From positions 1-40,610 of the forward strand of contig JAUXAL010000033.1 of the NCBI GenBank assembly GCA_030619925.1: a DNA stretch of 40,610 nt, written 5' to 3'. The notes under the pieces are model-generated. The model was not told the origin of the DNA. It was given only the letters and a program-made list of their open reading frames with translations, and searched no databases. How positions within the stretch are numbered: position 1 is the first letter of the stretch; each line of letters opens with the position of its first letter. Origin of the DNA: Phycisphaerae bacterium. Its GTDB lineage: Bacteria; Planctomycetota; Phycisphaerae; Sedimentisphaerales; Anaerobacaceae. Position numbers and translations under genes: made by a program. Shown piece after piece: positions 8,103-16,540 of the stretch.

Positions 8103-8175
8103 CTACTCTGCGAAGCAGCGCTTCGGCCCTCCGTAGCAAAGCTACTGCGGAGGACGGGTCGCTGTGAAGCACGAG
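8103..8175 (+). mobile_element. Repeat B (73 bp, palindromic), copy 1
   Basis: The core is CCTCCGTAGC aaa GCTAC.GCGGAGG, flanked by CTGCGAAGCAGCGC on the left and GGGTCGCTGTGAAGC on the right. A nearly identical copy lies at 24315-24387 in the opposite orientation, and a shorter core at 40510-40547. There is no coding capacity, so it behaves like a non-autonomous REP/MITE-type element. Confidence 0.65.
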
Positions 8176-8209
8176 AGGGTGCCACCCTGGGTTGCTTTAA
8201 TAATGCAAA

Positions 8210-8270
8210 CCCCGTTAGAGACCCCCTTGGGGACACCTTACGGCGCCGAAGGACAAAGTCTCTAACGGGG
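8210..8270. mobile_element. Element C: 61-bp MITE-like hairpin with CAAA target duplication
   Basis: Perfect 13-bp terminal inverted repeats, CCCCGTTAGAGAC (8210-8222) and GTCTCTAACGGGG (8258-8270), are flanked by direct repeats CAAA (8206-8209 and 8271-8274). The uninterrupted repeat A at 24 kb has a single CAAA at the matching place. The 24-bp interior segment at 8224-8247 also occurs, identical, at 17641-17664. Confidence 0.65.
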
Positions 8271-8770
8271 CAAAGTCCAATAATTGAGCATTACGAGAAT
8301 GCCGGCAGAATGCTCCGACTTTTAGTTGGAGATGAATGCCATAAAAAAAGCAATTTTCCTCATTTTATTGAGAGAAACGCCGGTTTTTGGTCGGGGAGCT
8401 TCACTATTTGATTGACTAATGACCGCGTATTTCAATGATTACCTGTTGCTGTCGGTCCCCGGCCGTCTGTGGAGAGGACATTCGCCTGGGCACATCGGTT
8501 AAAAGCCGGTAGTCAAATCCGCAATCTATTGTGTTCTGCTCTTTAAATTTGGCTATTAGCCTACAAAATATAGATTATCAGTATCAAAATTCACACTTTT
8601 TAGAAAATTCCTTAAGCTTACTCCGATAAAAACCCGATTTATATAAGAGGGTTTAGTGTAAATATTGTTATTTTTGCCAGCCTCAAATTAAGATTATGTG
8701 ATTTCTTGCCGATAAGGAGCTTGCCAGGAATGTGCAATTCGCCTGTGCGACCACAGAGTTCTTACAGGAA

Positions 8771-8798
8771 TTGTTTTTAGGATGTTCGGTCCTATAAT
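8771..8798 (+). promoter_or_regulatory. Candidate promoter of the glycosyltransferase gene
   Basis: TTGTTT (8771-8776) and TATAAT (8793-8798) are 16 bases apart and 60 bases upstream of the start codon. The -10 is perfect, the -35 only partial. Confidence 0.5.
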
Positions 8799-8857
8799 AA
8801 GGATATTTTAACCCTCATTGAATTGATGATTATAAGACTAAACCAAGGGGGAACCAC

Positions 8858-10153
8858 ATGAGAATTTTGATGTTAGGCTGGGAGTTTCCACCGTTTATCA
8901 GTGGTGGTCTTGGTACAGCTTGCTACGGACTTACCAAGGCGATGGACCAGCTTGGCATGGAAGTTGTCTTTGTTCTGCCCGCAATGGTCGAGAGCAAATA
9001 TGCTACTCATGTGAAGCTCTTGACTCCGAGCTCGCACAGGTCCGCAACATCCTTCAAGTTCAGCGAGCTAAAAAACGTAAGATTTCACGCAATCAGCTCA
9101 GCGCTTCAGCCATATTCGACCCCCGATGTTTACAGGCAGCGAATCGAAGAGAGTCTGAGACAAAAACAAAAAATGCGCGGCGGCAACGTCAGTTCAGCCA
9201 GCCAGCTTATGGCGCCAATAGACTACAGCGGCAATATGTACGCTGAAGTCCATCGTTATGCCGCGGTCGTCGCTGAATTAGCCGCAAATGAGGAGTTTGA
9301 CATTGTTCACGCTCACGACTGGATGACGTACCCTGCGGGAATTGCGGTGGCGGCAATAAGCGAAAAACCGCTGATTGTACACGTGCATTCGACAGAATTT
9401 GACCGCAGTGGCGAGAACGTTAACCAGACGATTTACGACATCGAGCGAGAAGGTATGGAACGGGCAAGCAAAGTAATTGCTGTCAGCTATTTTACCCGCA
9501 GTATTATAATCGGCCGATACGGCATTAGCGGCGAAAAAGTAGAGGTGGTGCATAACGGCGTCGAGCGCAACGACAATAACGATTGGTCTTTAGCAGAAAC
9601 CGGCATCGACAAAGATGAGAAAATCGTCCTGTTTTTAGGCCGAATTACAATGCAAAAAGGGCCGGAGTATTTTCTCCAGGCAGCCAAGAAAGTCCTGGAG
9701 GTGATGGATAACGTCAAGTTCGTTATGGCCGGCTCCGGTGATTTAATGCACCGGGCAATTGAAATGGCAGCGGAACTCGGCATCGGGCACAAGGTGCTGT
9801 TTACAGGCTTTTTACGCGGTGAAGACGTCCAAAAAATATATAAAATGGCCGATTTATATGTGATGCCTTCGGTATCGGAACCGTTTGGAATCGCACCTCT
9901 GGAGGCATTGAACAATGATGTGCCTGTCATAATAAGCAAGCAAAGTGGCGTATCAGAAGTTTTGATACATGCTCTGAAAGTCGACTTCTGGGATGTCAAC
10001 GAGATTGCCAACAAGATTATAGCGGTACTGAAATACCCACCGCTGCAAGAGACATTAGCGAACCACGGCAATGTTGAGGTGAGAAAACTACAGTGGAAAG
10101 ATTCAGCAGCCAAATGTGTGAAAATTTATGAACAGACACTGGTTGCGGTCTGA
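8858..10153 (+). CDS. Glycogen/starch-synthase-like glycosyltransferase (GT4/GT5 fold)
   Basis: 431 residues, ATG preceded by AAGGGGGA. The N-terminal Rossmann half opens with LMLGWEFPPFISGGLGTACYG, matching the GGLG nucleotide-sugar loop of starch/glycogen synthases. The C-terminal half has VLFLGRITMQKGPEYFLQAA and the retaining-GT signature SEPFGIAPLEAL, with the EX7E glutamates at 341 and 349. It is cytoplasmic with no signal. It heads a plus-strand set with a GH57 amylase and a debranching enzyme, which makes alpha-glucan synthesis or remodelling the likeliest role, although other GT4 functions are possible. The donor (ADP- or UDP-glucose) cannot be read from the sequence. Family firm, substrate inferred. 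Confidence 0.85.
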   Translation: MRILMLGWEFPPFISGGLGTACYGLTKAMDQLGMEVVFVLPAMVESKYATHVKLLTPSSHRSATSFKFSELKNVRFHAISSALQPYSTPDVYRQRIEESLRQKQKMRGGNVSSASQLMAPIDYSGNMYAEVHRYAAVVAELAANEEFDIVHAHDWMTYPAGIAVAAISEKPLIVHVHSTEFDRSGENVNQTIYDIEREGMERASKVIAVSYFTRSIIIGRYGISGEKVEVVHNGVERNDNNDWSLAETGIDKDEKIVLFLGRITMQKGPEYFLQAAKKVLEVMDNVKFVMAGSGDLMHRAIEMAAELGIGHKVLFTGFLRGEDVQKIYKMADLYVMPSVSEPFGIAPLEALNNDVPVIISKQSGVSEVLIHALKVDFWDVNEIANKIIAVLKYPPLQETLANHGNVEVRKLQWKDSAAKCVKIYEQTLVAV

Positions 10154-10160
10154 TTTCGTT

Positions 10161-10230
10161 GTGCGTCGCGCGTGTTGCGCAAAAACTGACGCGATACGAT
10201 ATAATACGCATTACCCAGTACGAGATACAA
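10161..10230. repeat. Degenerate heptad tract 2
   Basis: Between the glycosyltransferase stop and the GH57 start the sequence reads in sevens: gtgcgtc, gcgcgtg, ttgcgca, aaaactg, acgcgat, acgatat, aatacgc, attaccc, agtacga, gatacaa. Similar phrases (GTGCGTC, CACGAGATACA, AATACG) recur at 13772-13873. Confidence 0.45.
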
Positions 10231-10233
10231 GAT

Positions 10234-11496
10234 ATGCCTTCAGTATGCTTTTATTTTCAAGTGCATCAGCCCCTGCGGTTGAGACACTATACGGTATTTG
10301 ACAAAAACGACCAGTATTTTGACGACTATAAGAATGGTGCGATATGCAGAAAGGTGGCAAATAAATGTTATCTTCCCGCCAATCGGCTGATTCTGGATAT
10401 AATACGGCAACTCGGTGGCAGGTTTAAGGTGGCATACAGCGTAACCGGCGTATTACTGGAGCAACTCCAGCGTTATTCGCCGGAAGTTATAAGCACTTTT
10501 GATGCCCTGGCGGAAACCGGCTGCGTGGAGTTTTTAGCTGAGACGTATTATCATAGTCTAAGTTTTTTATACTCGCGCGATGAATTCGTAGAGCAGGTGA
10601 ACAAACACGTCGAGACTATTAACCATCTTTTCGGTCAGAAGCCGCGGGTATTCAGAAATACGGAATTGATATATAACAATGATTTAGCTGCGGTTGTCGA
10701 GTCAATGGGCAATTTCGATGCGATAATGACCGAAGGAGCAGACCACATCTTAGGCTTTAGAAGCCCTAATTTTGTCTACCAGCCCAAAGGCTGCGACAAA
10801 CTGAAACTGCTGCTGAAAAACTATTCACTCAGCGACGATATTGCTTTTAGATTTTCCAACCGTGACTGGGCGGAGTGGCCCTTGACGGCAGATAAGTTCG
10901 CCCGATGGATAAGCAACGTTAACGGCAACGGTAACGTAGTTAATCTGTTTATGGACTATGAGACATTCGGGGAACATCAATGGGAAGATACCGGCATATT
11001 CGACTTTATGCGGCATCTGCCACAAGAGATTCTCAAGCACACGGATAACGACTTCAAAACTCCAAGCGAAGTAGTTCAATGTCACCAGCCCGCCGACACG
11101 GTTGATGTGCCGCATATCATAAGCTGGGCAGATACTGAAAGAGACCTCTCGGCCTGGCTTGGAAACGCAATGCAATCCAACGCCATTGGTGAGCTTTACC
11201 GGCTTGAAGAGAAGATCAAACAAACCACCGACGAAAAAATCATTGCGGACTGGCGAAAATTACAGGCATCGGACCATTTTTATTATATGTGTACAAAATA
11301 CTTTGCCGACGGCGATGTACATAAATATTTTAATCCCTACCACTCGCCTTACGACTCTTATATAAACTTTATGAATGTGTTGAATAACCTCAATGGTCGT
11401 TGTTCCAAACAGGCAAGCGAAGACGCATTTTGTCCCGCACCAGGACGGAACACATCGCAAAATAAAAACCCGCCTGATTTGCAACCGGTAAGTTAG
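10234..11496 (+). CDS. GH57 family alpha-amylase/alpha-glucan hydrolase
   Basis: 420 residues from the ATG at 10234; the frame is open upstream to 10159, but the GH57 domain starts at FYFQVHQPLRLRHY right after this Met. There is no clear ribosome site, and the start abuts a heptad tract. Conserved GH57 regions are visible: HQP near the start, the region with the nucleophile Glu144 (FRNTELIYNND), and the acid/base Asp241 in MDYETFGEH. It is cytoplasmic. GH57 enzymes cleave or transfer alpha-1,4-glucan chains with retention. With the flanking glycosyltransferase and debranching enzyme it is likely to act on stored glycogen. The last 35 residues are low-complexity and polar. A true amylase cannot be separated from other GH57 activities by eye. 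Confidence 0.87.
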   Translation: MPSVCFYFQVHQPLRLRHYTVFDKNDQYFDDYKNGAICRKVANKCYLPANRLILDIIRQLGGRFKVAYSVTGVLLEQLQRYSPEVISTFDALAETGCVEFLAETYYHSLSFLYSRDEFVEQVNKHVETINHLFGQKPRVFRNTELIYNNDLAAVVESMGNFDAIMTEGADHILGFRSPNFVYQPKGCDKLKLLLKNYSLSDDIAFRFSNRDWAEWPLTADKFARWISNVNGNGNVVNLFMDYETFGEHQWEDTGIFDFMRHLPQEILKHTDNDFKTPSEVVQCHQPADTVDVPHIISWADTERDLSAWLGNAMQSNAIGELYRLEEKIKQTTDEKIIADWRKLQASDHFYYMCTKYFADGDVHKYFNPYHSPYDSYINFMNVLNNLNGRCSKQASEDAFCPAPGRNTSQNKNPPDLQPVS

Positions 11497-11634
11497 ATGC
11501 TGTAATTCTCTTTGCTACTTGAAGCAATTCTGATTTTCAGCCCCCTGGAAATTTTACAACGGGGCAAGGTGATACAAAAAAGAGATTTCTAACTGGACTT
11601 AGCTCACCGTGATAACGTTGTTTGAGGTAAGATT

Positions 11635-13770
11635 GTGTTAACATTGCAAAAAGCCGACGATGCAGCAACAGTATCGGTATCGACCGGCAATCAACCTATT
11701 GAGAATTTATTGACCAAGGAATGGCTATTGACCAATGAACGCGGCAGCTACGCATCATCAACGATTGCAGGCTGCAATACCAGAGCGTATCACGGCCTGC
11801 TCATCGGCTCGTTAAGGCCGCCAGTTAACAGGGTAATGGCGCTGGCCAATTGCCTGGAGATGTTGATATTCAAAGAACAGGTATTTAATCTTTCAACCTT
11901 TGAATTCAGCGACAAATTTGCGCCGGCAGGTTTTACGCTTCTAAAGCAATTCCGCCGGGATACCGGGGTGCATTTTGACTATGAGTTGAAAAACCTTAAA
12001 CTGACTAAATCCGTATATCTTCTCCGCGATACAGATACGGTTGCGCTGGTTTATGATTTTACCGGCATCCGAGAGCCGGCGAAATTCATTTTGCGGCCAT
12101 TTGTTGGCTTAAGAGACTACCACACACTGCAAAAATCTTACGCTCCGTTACGTTTGAGCCGGGTCGGTGATGGTGTGCTAATCCGCCATGATATACCGAA
12201 CAGCTGTGAGTTGTTTTTGAACTGCCCATCCACGGACTTCGAGAAGGACCGGCAATGGTGGTTTAATTTCATATATCGTAATGACAGAGAAAGAGGCCAG
12301 GATTTTACCGAGGATTTATGGACGCCCGGCTTTTTCAAGTGCTGGATAGATTCACCGACTAAAATTGTTCTCTGGGCAAGCCTGAACCCGCCCACGGCGG
12401 GCTATAATCCCCAGCAGTCAACGAATACTGATATTGACGCAGTTCGCGAGGATTTGCGCAGAGGCCAGGAAAACATAAAACGTAAAGCAAATAGCATCAG
12501 ACGCAATACCCGAGCCTCAATGCGAGAATCGAGAATTGAGAATCGAGAATCGAGATTTGAGATACTTTGTTTAGCCGCCGACCAATTTATTACAACTCGT
12601 GACGCCGGAGCCAAGACCCAAGCCGGGGGCCACGATAGACGGGTCACAATTTTAGCCGGCTATCCGTGGTTTTCAGACTGGGGCAGAGACGCTTTTATAG
12701 CCTTGCCGGGCCTATTGCTCTCAACCGGCAGGTTTGACGAGGCAAAGTCGGTTCTGGTCACCTTTGCCGCAGCAGCCGACGAGGGTATGATTCCAAATCG
12801 CTTCGACGACAGGAGCGATACCGCTCACTTTAACAGCGTCGATGCTTCTTTTTGGTTTGTCAACGCAGCTTTTCGATACCTGGAAGCCAGCGGCGACTCA
12901 AAGACCTTCATGCGGGAGCTTATGCCGGCAATCCGCTGGATTATAGACTCTTACCATAAGGGCACGCGGTTCGGCATTCGCGCTGAGGCCGATGGGCTCA
13001 TAACCGCAGGTAATGACGAAACGCAGCTAACCTGGATGGATGCCAAATACGACGGCATTGCTTTTACGCCCAGATGCGGAAAGGCGGTGGAGGTTAACGC
13101 CCTGTGGCACAATTGTCTTTGTCTTTTAGCTCAATTTTATGCCGGCCGACCCCTGCCGGCAACAAGCAGGGGTGTCATCCCCGCGAAAGCGGGGATAGAA
13201 AACGCAAAGCATTACAAATCTATGGCGGATAAAGTTCAGAGAAGTTTCTGTGAATTATTCTGGAACCAGAAACGCGGCTACCTAAACGATTGCATTTCGC
13301 CCGACGGTTCGGTCGATGAAAGCCTTCGGCCGAACCAGATATTTGCAGTTTCACTCCCCTTTTCACCATTGTCAGGCGAGCAACAAAAGTCGGTAGTAGA
13401 TGCGGTGCAAAAAGAGCTGCTGACACCTTACGGCCTGCGAACGTTAAATATTCAGGATACCCGCTACAAAGGCCAATACACAGGCCCACAGCAGCAGCGT
13501 GATGAGGCTTATCACCAGGGTACAGTTTGGCCATATCTGATAGGGGCATTTGTGGAAAGCTTCTTGAAGGTCAATGAATTCAGCCAAAAAAGCAGGCAAA
13601 CGGCATCTGAGTTTATCCAGCCTTTATTGCAGCATCTAACCGAAGACGGCTGCCTCTGGAGTGTCTCAGAGATATTTGACGGCGATGCCCCTCATAAACC
13701 GAGAGGATGTATCGCTCAGGCCTGGAGCGTAGCCGAGCTCATCAGGGCATATCAGTTGATAAACAGCTAA
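11635..13770 (+). CDS. Glycogen debranching enzyme (amylo-alpha-1,6-glucosidase, GH133-like)
   Basis: 711 residues from GTG with GAGGTAAG upstream. N-terminal domain (LLTNERGSYASSTIAGCNTRAYHGLL) is typical of prokaryotic debranching enzymes. The (alpha/alpha)6 catalytic half has PWFSDWGRDAFIALPG, NDETQLTWMDAKYDG, FTPRCGKAVEVNALWHN, and YHQGTVWPYLIGAF. It would cleave alpha-1,6 branches of glycogen. Two in-frame repeat insertions are visible: a heptad tract (12524-12565) giving RESRIENRESRFE at residues 297-309 between the two domains, and a palindromic repeat (13149-13200) giving a VIPAKAGI stretch at residues 514-521 within the catalytic half. Both keep the frame and may sit in surface loops. 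It is third in the glucan set, 138 bases after the GH57 gene. Confidence 0.9.
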   Translation: MLTLQKADDAATVSVSTGNQPIENLLTKEWLLTNERGSYASSTIAGCNTRAYHGLLIGSLRPPVNRVMALANCLEMLIFKEQVFNLSTFEFSDKFAPAGFTLLKQFRRDTGVHFDYELKNLKLTKSVYLLRDTDTVALVYDFTGIREPAKFILRPFVGLRDYHTLQKSYAPLRLSRVGDGVLIRHDIPNSCELFLNCPSTDFEKDRQWWFNFIYRNDRERGQDFTEDLWTPGFFKCWIDSPTKIVLWASLNPPTAGYNPQQSTNTDIDAVREDLRRGQENIKRKANSIRRNTRASMRESRIENRESRFEILCLAADQFITTRDAGAKTQAGGHDRRVTILAGYPWFSDWGRDAFIALPGLLLSTGRFDEAKSVLVTFAAAADEGMIPNRFDDRSDTAHFNSVDASFWFVNAAFRYLEASGDSKTFMRELMPAIRWIIDSYHKGTRFGIRAEADGLITAGNDETQLTWMDAKYDGIAFTPRCGKAVEVNALWHNCLCLLAQFYAGRPLPATSRGVIPAKAGIENAKHYKSMADKVQRSFCELFWNQKRGYLNDCISPDGSVDESLRPNQIFAVSLPFSPLSGEQQKSVVDAVQKELLTPYGLRTLNIQDTRYKGQYTGPQQQRDEAYHQGTVWPYLIGAFVESFLKVNEFSQKSRQTASEFIQPLLQHLTEDGCLWSVSEIFDGDAPHKPRGCIAQAWSVAELIRAYQLINS
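12524..12565. repeat. Heptad tract 3, inside the debranching-enzyme gene
   Basis: Six units: gagaatc, gagaatt, gagaatc, gagaatc, gagattt, gagatac. Since seven is not a multiple of three, each unit is read in a different frame, giving the peptide RESRIENRESRFE. Unit-number change by anything but a multiple of three would break the enzyme. Confidence 0.7.
13149..13200. repeat. Palindromic repeat inserted in the debranching-enzyme gene
   Basis: Two neighbouring hairpins: ACCCCTGC (13149-13156) with GCAGGGGT, and ATCCCCGC gaaa GCGGGGAT (13177-13196). The second belongs to the widespread TGTCATCCCCGCGAAAGCGGGGAT-type REP sequences that translate as VIPAKAGI. Confidence 0.7.
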
Positions 13771-14058
13771 CGTGCGTCGTGCGTCCTGCTCCGGCGGAGA
13801 CCCTCCGGGCTACGGCGGGCTTCGCCGAGACGAGCGATGCGTATCGCGGGCACGAGATACACAATACGTAACAGGAGAAATTTCGGCTTTGCTGGAGTTG
13901 TTTTCCATCCTGAAAGAGCCGTTGAACATACGCCCCGTTATGATCGTTAATTTCTGAAGGAGGGAGTCTATTTTTTTGTTTTTCCCGCGCTTCGGTAAAA
14001 AATGGTATAATCTATGCAGTGGATGTAAGAGAACCGGTTAGTGTTGGAGGATAGAACA
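13771..14058. other. Intergenic region with hairpin-rich and heptad-like sequence
   Basis: 13772-13840 is GC-rich with overlapping short palindromes (CTCCGGCGGAG, CGGGCTTCGCCGAG). 13842-13873 is a degenerate heptad-like stretch related to 10161-10230 (CACGAGATACA, AATACG). The rest is AT-rich and holds the promoter of the next gene. Confidence 0.45.
14003..14011 (+). promoter_or_regulatory. Extended -10 promoter
   Basis: TGGTATAAT, an extended -10 with a perfect TATAAT, lies about 50 bases upstream of the coiled-coil protein start. No good -35 is seen, as is usual for extended -10 promoters. Confidence 0.5.
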
Positions 14059-14952
14059 ATGAGAATTACCGGAGCCATAAGCATAGTCACATTCATATTA
14101 ATCCTTGCCTTTAGCTGCTTTTCTCAAACTTATGCACGAGCAGACCCGAACTCTATGCAGAGAGCTCTCAGAATCGGAGCCCAAACGCAGCAGAAAACCG
14201 CTGAAACTTCTCAAGCAGCCAGACAACCATCAAGGCTAAGACCAAATTCTGTAAAAACGGCGGATTTCTACCTAAGGAATGGACAGCTCGTATTTGGAAA
14301 GCTGGTCTCGGAAGACAAAAATAAAGTCACCATCGAACAGCTAACTGCAAGCAAGATTATTGTAACGACTTACAGTAGAAGAGAAATTGACCCGAGGACA
14401 CTGCAGACTAAAAACGTGCCCGAGTACAAATACTATATGGACCTCGCCGAATATTTTTCCAGCAAAACATGGGATTTTCGGGACGACCCTGACGATTTTA
14501 TACAGGCAATCCGTTGCTACGAAAAAGCCAAGCAGGCGGTAGTGGGAACTTCCCGGCTGGATAGCGAAAGAATCGAGCAAATAAATGAAGCAATAAAGAC
14601 GCTACAAGCAGACAGACAGGTTTGGGCAAGAGAAGTAGAATCGCGTGCCAAGCTAAAGAAACTGGAATTTGAGGCTGAAGTTCAAACAAGGCTAAATGAA
14701 CTTGAAGACAGGATTAATACAAGCAGCCAAAAGATTGATGAGAGTGCGGAACGACTCAATAATATTATAAGAGAGATACAAGATAACCGTCAGAGACTCG
14801 AACAAAGTTTTTCAATGATGGAGCAGGACATACGCCGGCAATTAAACATACTGGCAAGCCAAGTCGAAGCCAATAGAAGGATAATCGATCCGTTTTACGG
14901 GTATCTCGGCCCTATATATCCTTATAGGTACTACAATAGACCGGGTTATTAG
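14059..14952 (+). CDS. Exported coiled-coil protein of unknown function
   Basis: 297 residues. The ATG at 14059 is chosen over the in-frame GTG at 14041 because GGAGG lies between them at the right distance. Residues 5-30 are a Sec signal peptide ending near TYARA. Residues 75-115 (ADFYLRNGQLVFGKLVSEDKNKVTIEQ) look like a small beta domain of the type that begins with a surface-exposed strand. Residues 125-175 look TPR-like (YYMDLAEYFSSKTWDF ... AIRCYEKAKQAV). Residues 195-280 are a long coiled coil rich in Glu, Asn and Arg. The tail is Tyr/Pro-rich (YGYLGPIYPYRYYN). It is probably periplasmic or envelope-associated. No family was recognised. Confidence 0.75.
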   Translation: MRITGAISIVTFILILAFSCFSQTYARADPNSMQRALRIGAQTQQKTAETSQAARQPSRLRPNSVKTADFYLRNGQLVFGKLVSEDKNKVTIEQLTASKIIVTTYSRREIDPRTLQTKNVPEYKYYMDLAEYFSSKTWDFRDDPDDFIQAIRCYEKAKQAVVGTSRLDSERIEQINEAIKTLQADRQVWAREVESRAKLKKLEFEAEVQTRLNELEDRINTSSQKIDESAERLNNIIREIQDNRQRLEQSFSMMEQDIRRQLNILASQVEANRRIIDPFYGYLGPIYPYRYYNRPGY

Positions 14953-14994
14953 TGTTAGTCCGACCAGCGGAAACCAACGAAAAGCAGAAGCTGT

Positions 14995-15201
14995 TCAAAA
15001 CTCTTTTGCTATTTGTCTTGCTTTCTCGATAGCCTCGGCTCGTCTTTGTTGTGCAATATCCGGTCCGCCCGCAAGGGCAGGCTCAACTACCGCCGAGCGA
15101 ATATCGCTAAAGCCGATAAAGGCCAGGATTAGCTCAAGATACTCCTTCTGCAGATCGAACGCCTCTGTGTCCGTGGCTGGCGATGCCTTTTGGGTATTCA
15201 C
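14995..15201 (-). pseudogene. Remnant of an FMN-dependent NADH-azoreductase (AzoR-like)
   Basis: The 68 codons match the C-terminal end of AzoR-type flavodoxin-fold quinone reductases: DLQKEYLELILAFIGFSDIR, then PALAGGP, then a final Ala/Arg-rich helix. The N-terminal 130 or so residues with the FMN loop are absent, and the 76 bases upstream up to the next gene contain no flavodoxin-like coding. It has no convincing ribosome site. The simplest reading is a decayed, 5'-deleted gene; expression as a short protein is unlikely. Confidence 0.65.
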
Positions 15202-15277
15202 TCACGACGTGCTCCAGACCTGGTCAAAGGCTAAGCGCCAAGCGACAATTCACGGGCTCAAACAGGTGTGCACTATA

Positions 15278-16498
15278 TCATGATTCCATCAACGCTACGT
15301 AGTCTTTCATCTTCCTGACCTTGTTTTGCAGAGCGCCGTACATGCCCTCAGCAGTTTCCTTGATTGTCATGTGCGAGTTGGTGTAGGGGTTGTTCCTTGT
15401 GCCCCGCTCAACGGCTTCTATCCATTCGGCTGGTATGGTCCCGCTGCCGGAGAAAGCACCCGCCAATCCGGCGGCAGTAGCAGCGAGACAGTCGGTATCA
15501 CGCCCGAAGTTAACCGAAACAATGATTGCATCCTTGACATTTCCTTTGGTGGCGGCAAACACCGCCAGGCCTTTGGTTACCGTCTCATAAATCGAAGATG
15601 CACGATAGTGTTTCATCCTGGCATCAGCACAGTAGGGACTTTCTTTGGCGGTGTACATCTCATTAAGCTCGGCCCTGATATCCAGGGGTCTGTTGTGCTT
15701 TTTAGCTATGTCAAGGCCATACTCGATTTCCTTTCTGATTTTGGAAGTGGAATATTTTAGAGCTGTTTCTATGACCGAGGCGACCGTGGCATCGGGTCTC
15801 ATAGCGTGCACAACTGCAGCATTGTAGGGGGCACCCCAGGGAAAGGAATCACTCGATGGCGGCTGATATACCCTGCCGATCTCGTAAACGTCTCTTATTA
15901 CTCCTTCTATATCGCAGGCGTTAATCAGAGAAATAGCGTGGAAGGAGCGGGCTGTAGTGTTCAAATGCGGGTACCTGGACAACCTGCCAAGCTCCCACGC
16001 AGGCACAGTGCCCGATTTTGCGTGGGCCAAAAGCTCTCTGTCGAAGGCTTCGGTCATATACTTCATCTTGTTGGGGTCCAAAACCTTCACCCACGTCTTT
16101 ACTAAATCTTCGGCTGTTATCCTGCCTTGCTTTTCAATAATGGCTGTGCACATGAGTTTCTGGCGTTCTATTCCATCTTCTGTGCTGCCTGCAGGGTGGT
16201 CCCAATCCACGTTGTAGTGGTGATAGGCCACAAGCTTGTCGAAGACGCCATATTTCTTGGCTATTTTGTCCATGTCCCAGCCCTCTACGGCCGCTCCCAT
16301 GGCAGAAGCTATGCGGGAGCCGGCAAGACATCCGTAAATCTTATCGTACATGCTGGGCCTTGAAGGATTTCTTTTTTTCCTGCTTGCGCCGGTGGCCGAA
16401 GCCGGTTTGCTTACTGTCAGAGTAAGGGCTCCTGCACTGACGGCCGAGACAGCCGTGCGGCACAAAAATTTTCGTCGAGTTACATTGTCTTTCTTCAT
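15278..16498 (-). CDS. Tat-exported ADP-ribosylglycohydrolase family protein
   Basis: 406 residues. The ATG at 16498 is preferred over the in-frame one at 16537 because AGGAGT lies just upstream and the Tat signal begins there (VTRRKFLCRTAV...). The mature part starts with MYDKIYGCLAGSRIASAMGAAVEGW, the N-terminal ADPRH signature, and ends with VNFGRDTDCLAATAAGLAGAFSG, the C-terminal metal-binding signature. The family removes ADP-ribose from proteins or small molecules using two Mg ions. Exported members in planctomycetes probably have other N-glycoside substrates. It lies 42 bases after the uroporphyrinogen-decarboxylase-like gene on the same strand, so the two look like an operon. Family firm, substrate unknown. 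Confidence 0.87.
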   Translation of the reverse strand: MKKDNVTRRKFLCRTAVSAVSAGALTLTVSKPASATGASRKKRNPSRPSMYDKIYGCLAGSRIASAMGAAVEGWDMDKIAKKYGVFDKLVAYHHYNVDWDHPAGSTEDGIERQKLMCTAIIEKQGRITAEDLVKTWVKVLDPNKMKYMTEAFDRELLAHAKSGTVPAWELGRLSRYPHLNTTARSFHAISLINACDIEGVIRDVYEIGRVYQPPSSDSFPWGAPYNAAVVHAMRPDATVASVIETALKYSTSKIRKEIEYGLDIAKKHNRPLDIRAELNEMYTAKESPYCADARMKHYRASSIYETVTKGLAVFAATKGNVKDAIIVSVNFGRDTDCLAATAAGLAGAFSGSGTIPAEWIEAVERGTRNNPYTNSHMTIKETAEGMYGALQNKVRKMKDYVALMES

Positions 16499-16540
16499 GA
16501 ATGTTACTCCTTCCTTAAACGCTGAGGCATTTGCCATTTT

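Larger units (their letters stand above)
8079..8295 (+). repeat. Repeat A, copy interrupted by elements B and C
   Basis: Parts of this copy match the uninterrupted copy at 24078-24153: the AACACCCCC...CAAGTTTG block (8079-8100), then AGGGTGCCACCCTGGGTT and TTAATAA-like sequence (8176-8209), then CAAAG..CAATA..AGCATTA (8271-8295). Between the blocks lie element B (8103-8175) and element C (8210-8270). Confidence 0.65.
7741..8857. repeat. 1.1-kb intergenic region built of hairpins and nested repeats
   Basis: No gene is supported. From left to right it holds a long terminator-like hairpin (7842-7885), a GC-rich double hairpin (8002-8065), repeat A (from 8079) interrupted by repeat B (8103-8175) and by hairpin element C (8210-8270), an AT-rich stretch with a small stem near 8632-8656 (AAACCC / GGGTTT), and the promoter of the glycosyltransferase gene. 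Confidence 0.65.

Noticed and set aside
8016-8411. 131-residue open frame in the repeat-rich intergenic region
   Set aside because: It runs straight through elements A, B and C, so it is a chance frame across inserted repeats.
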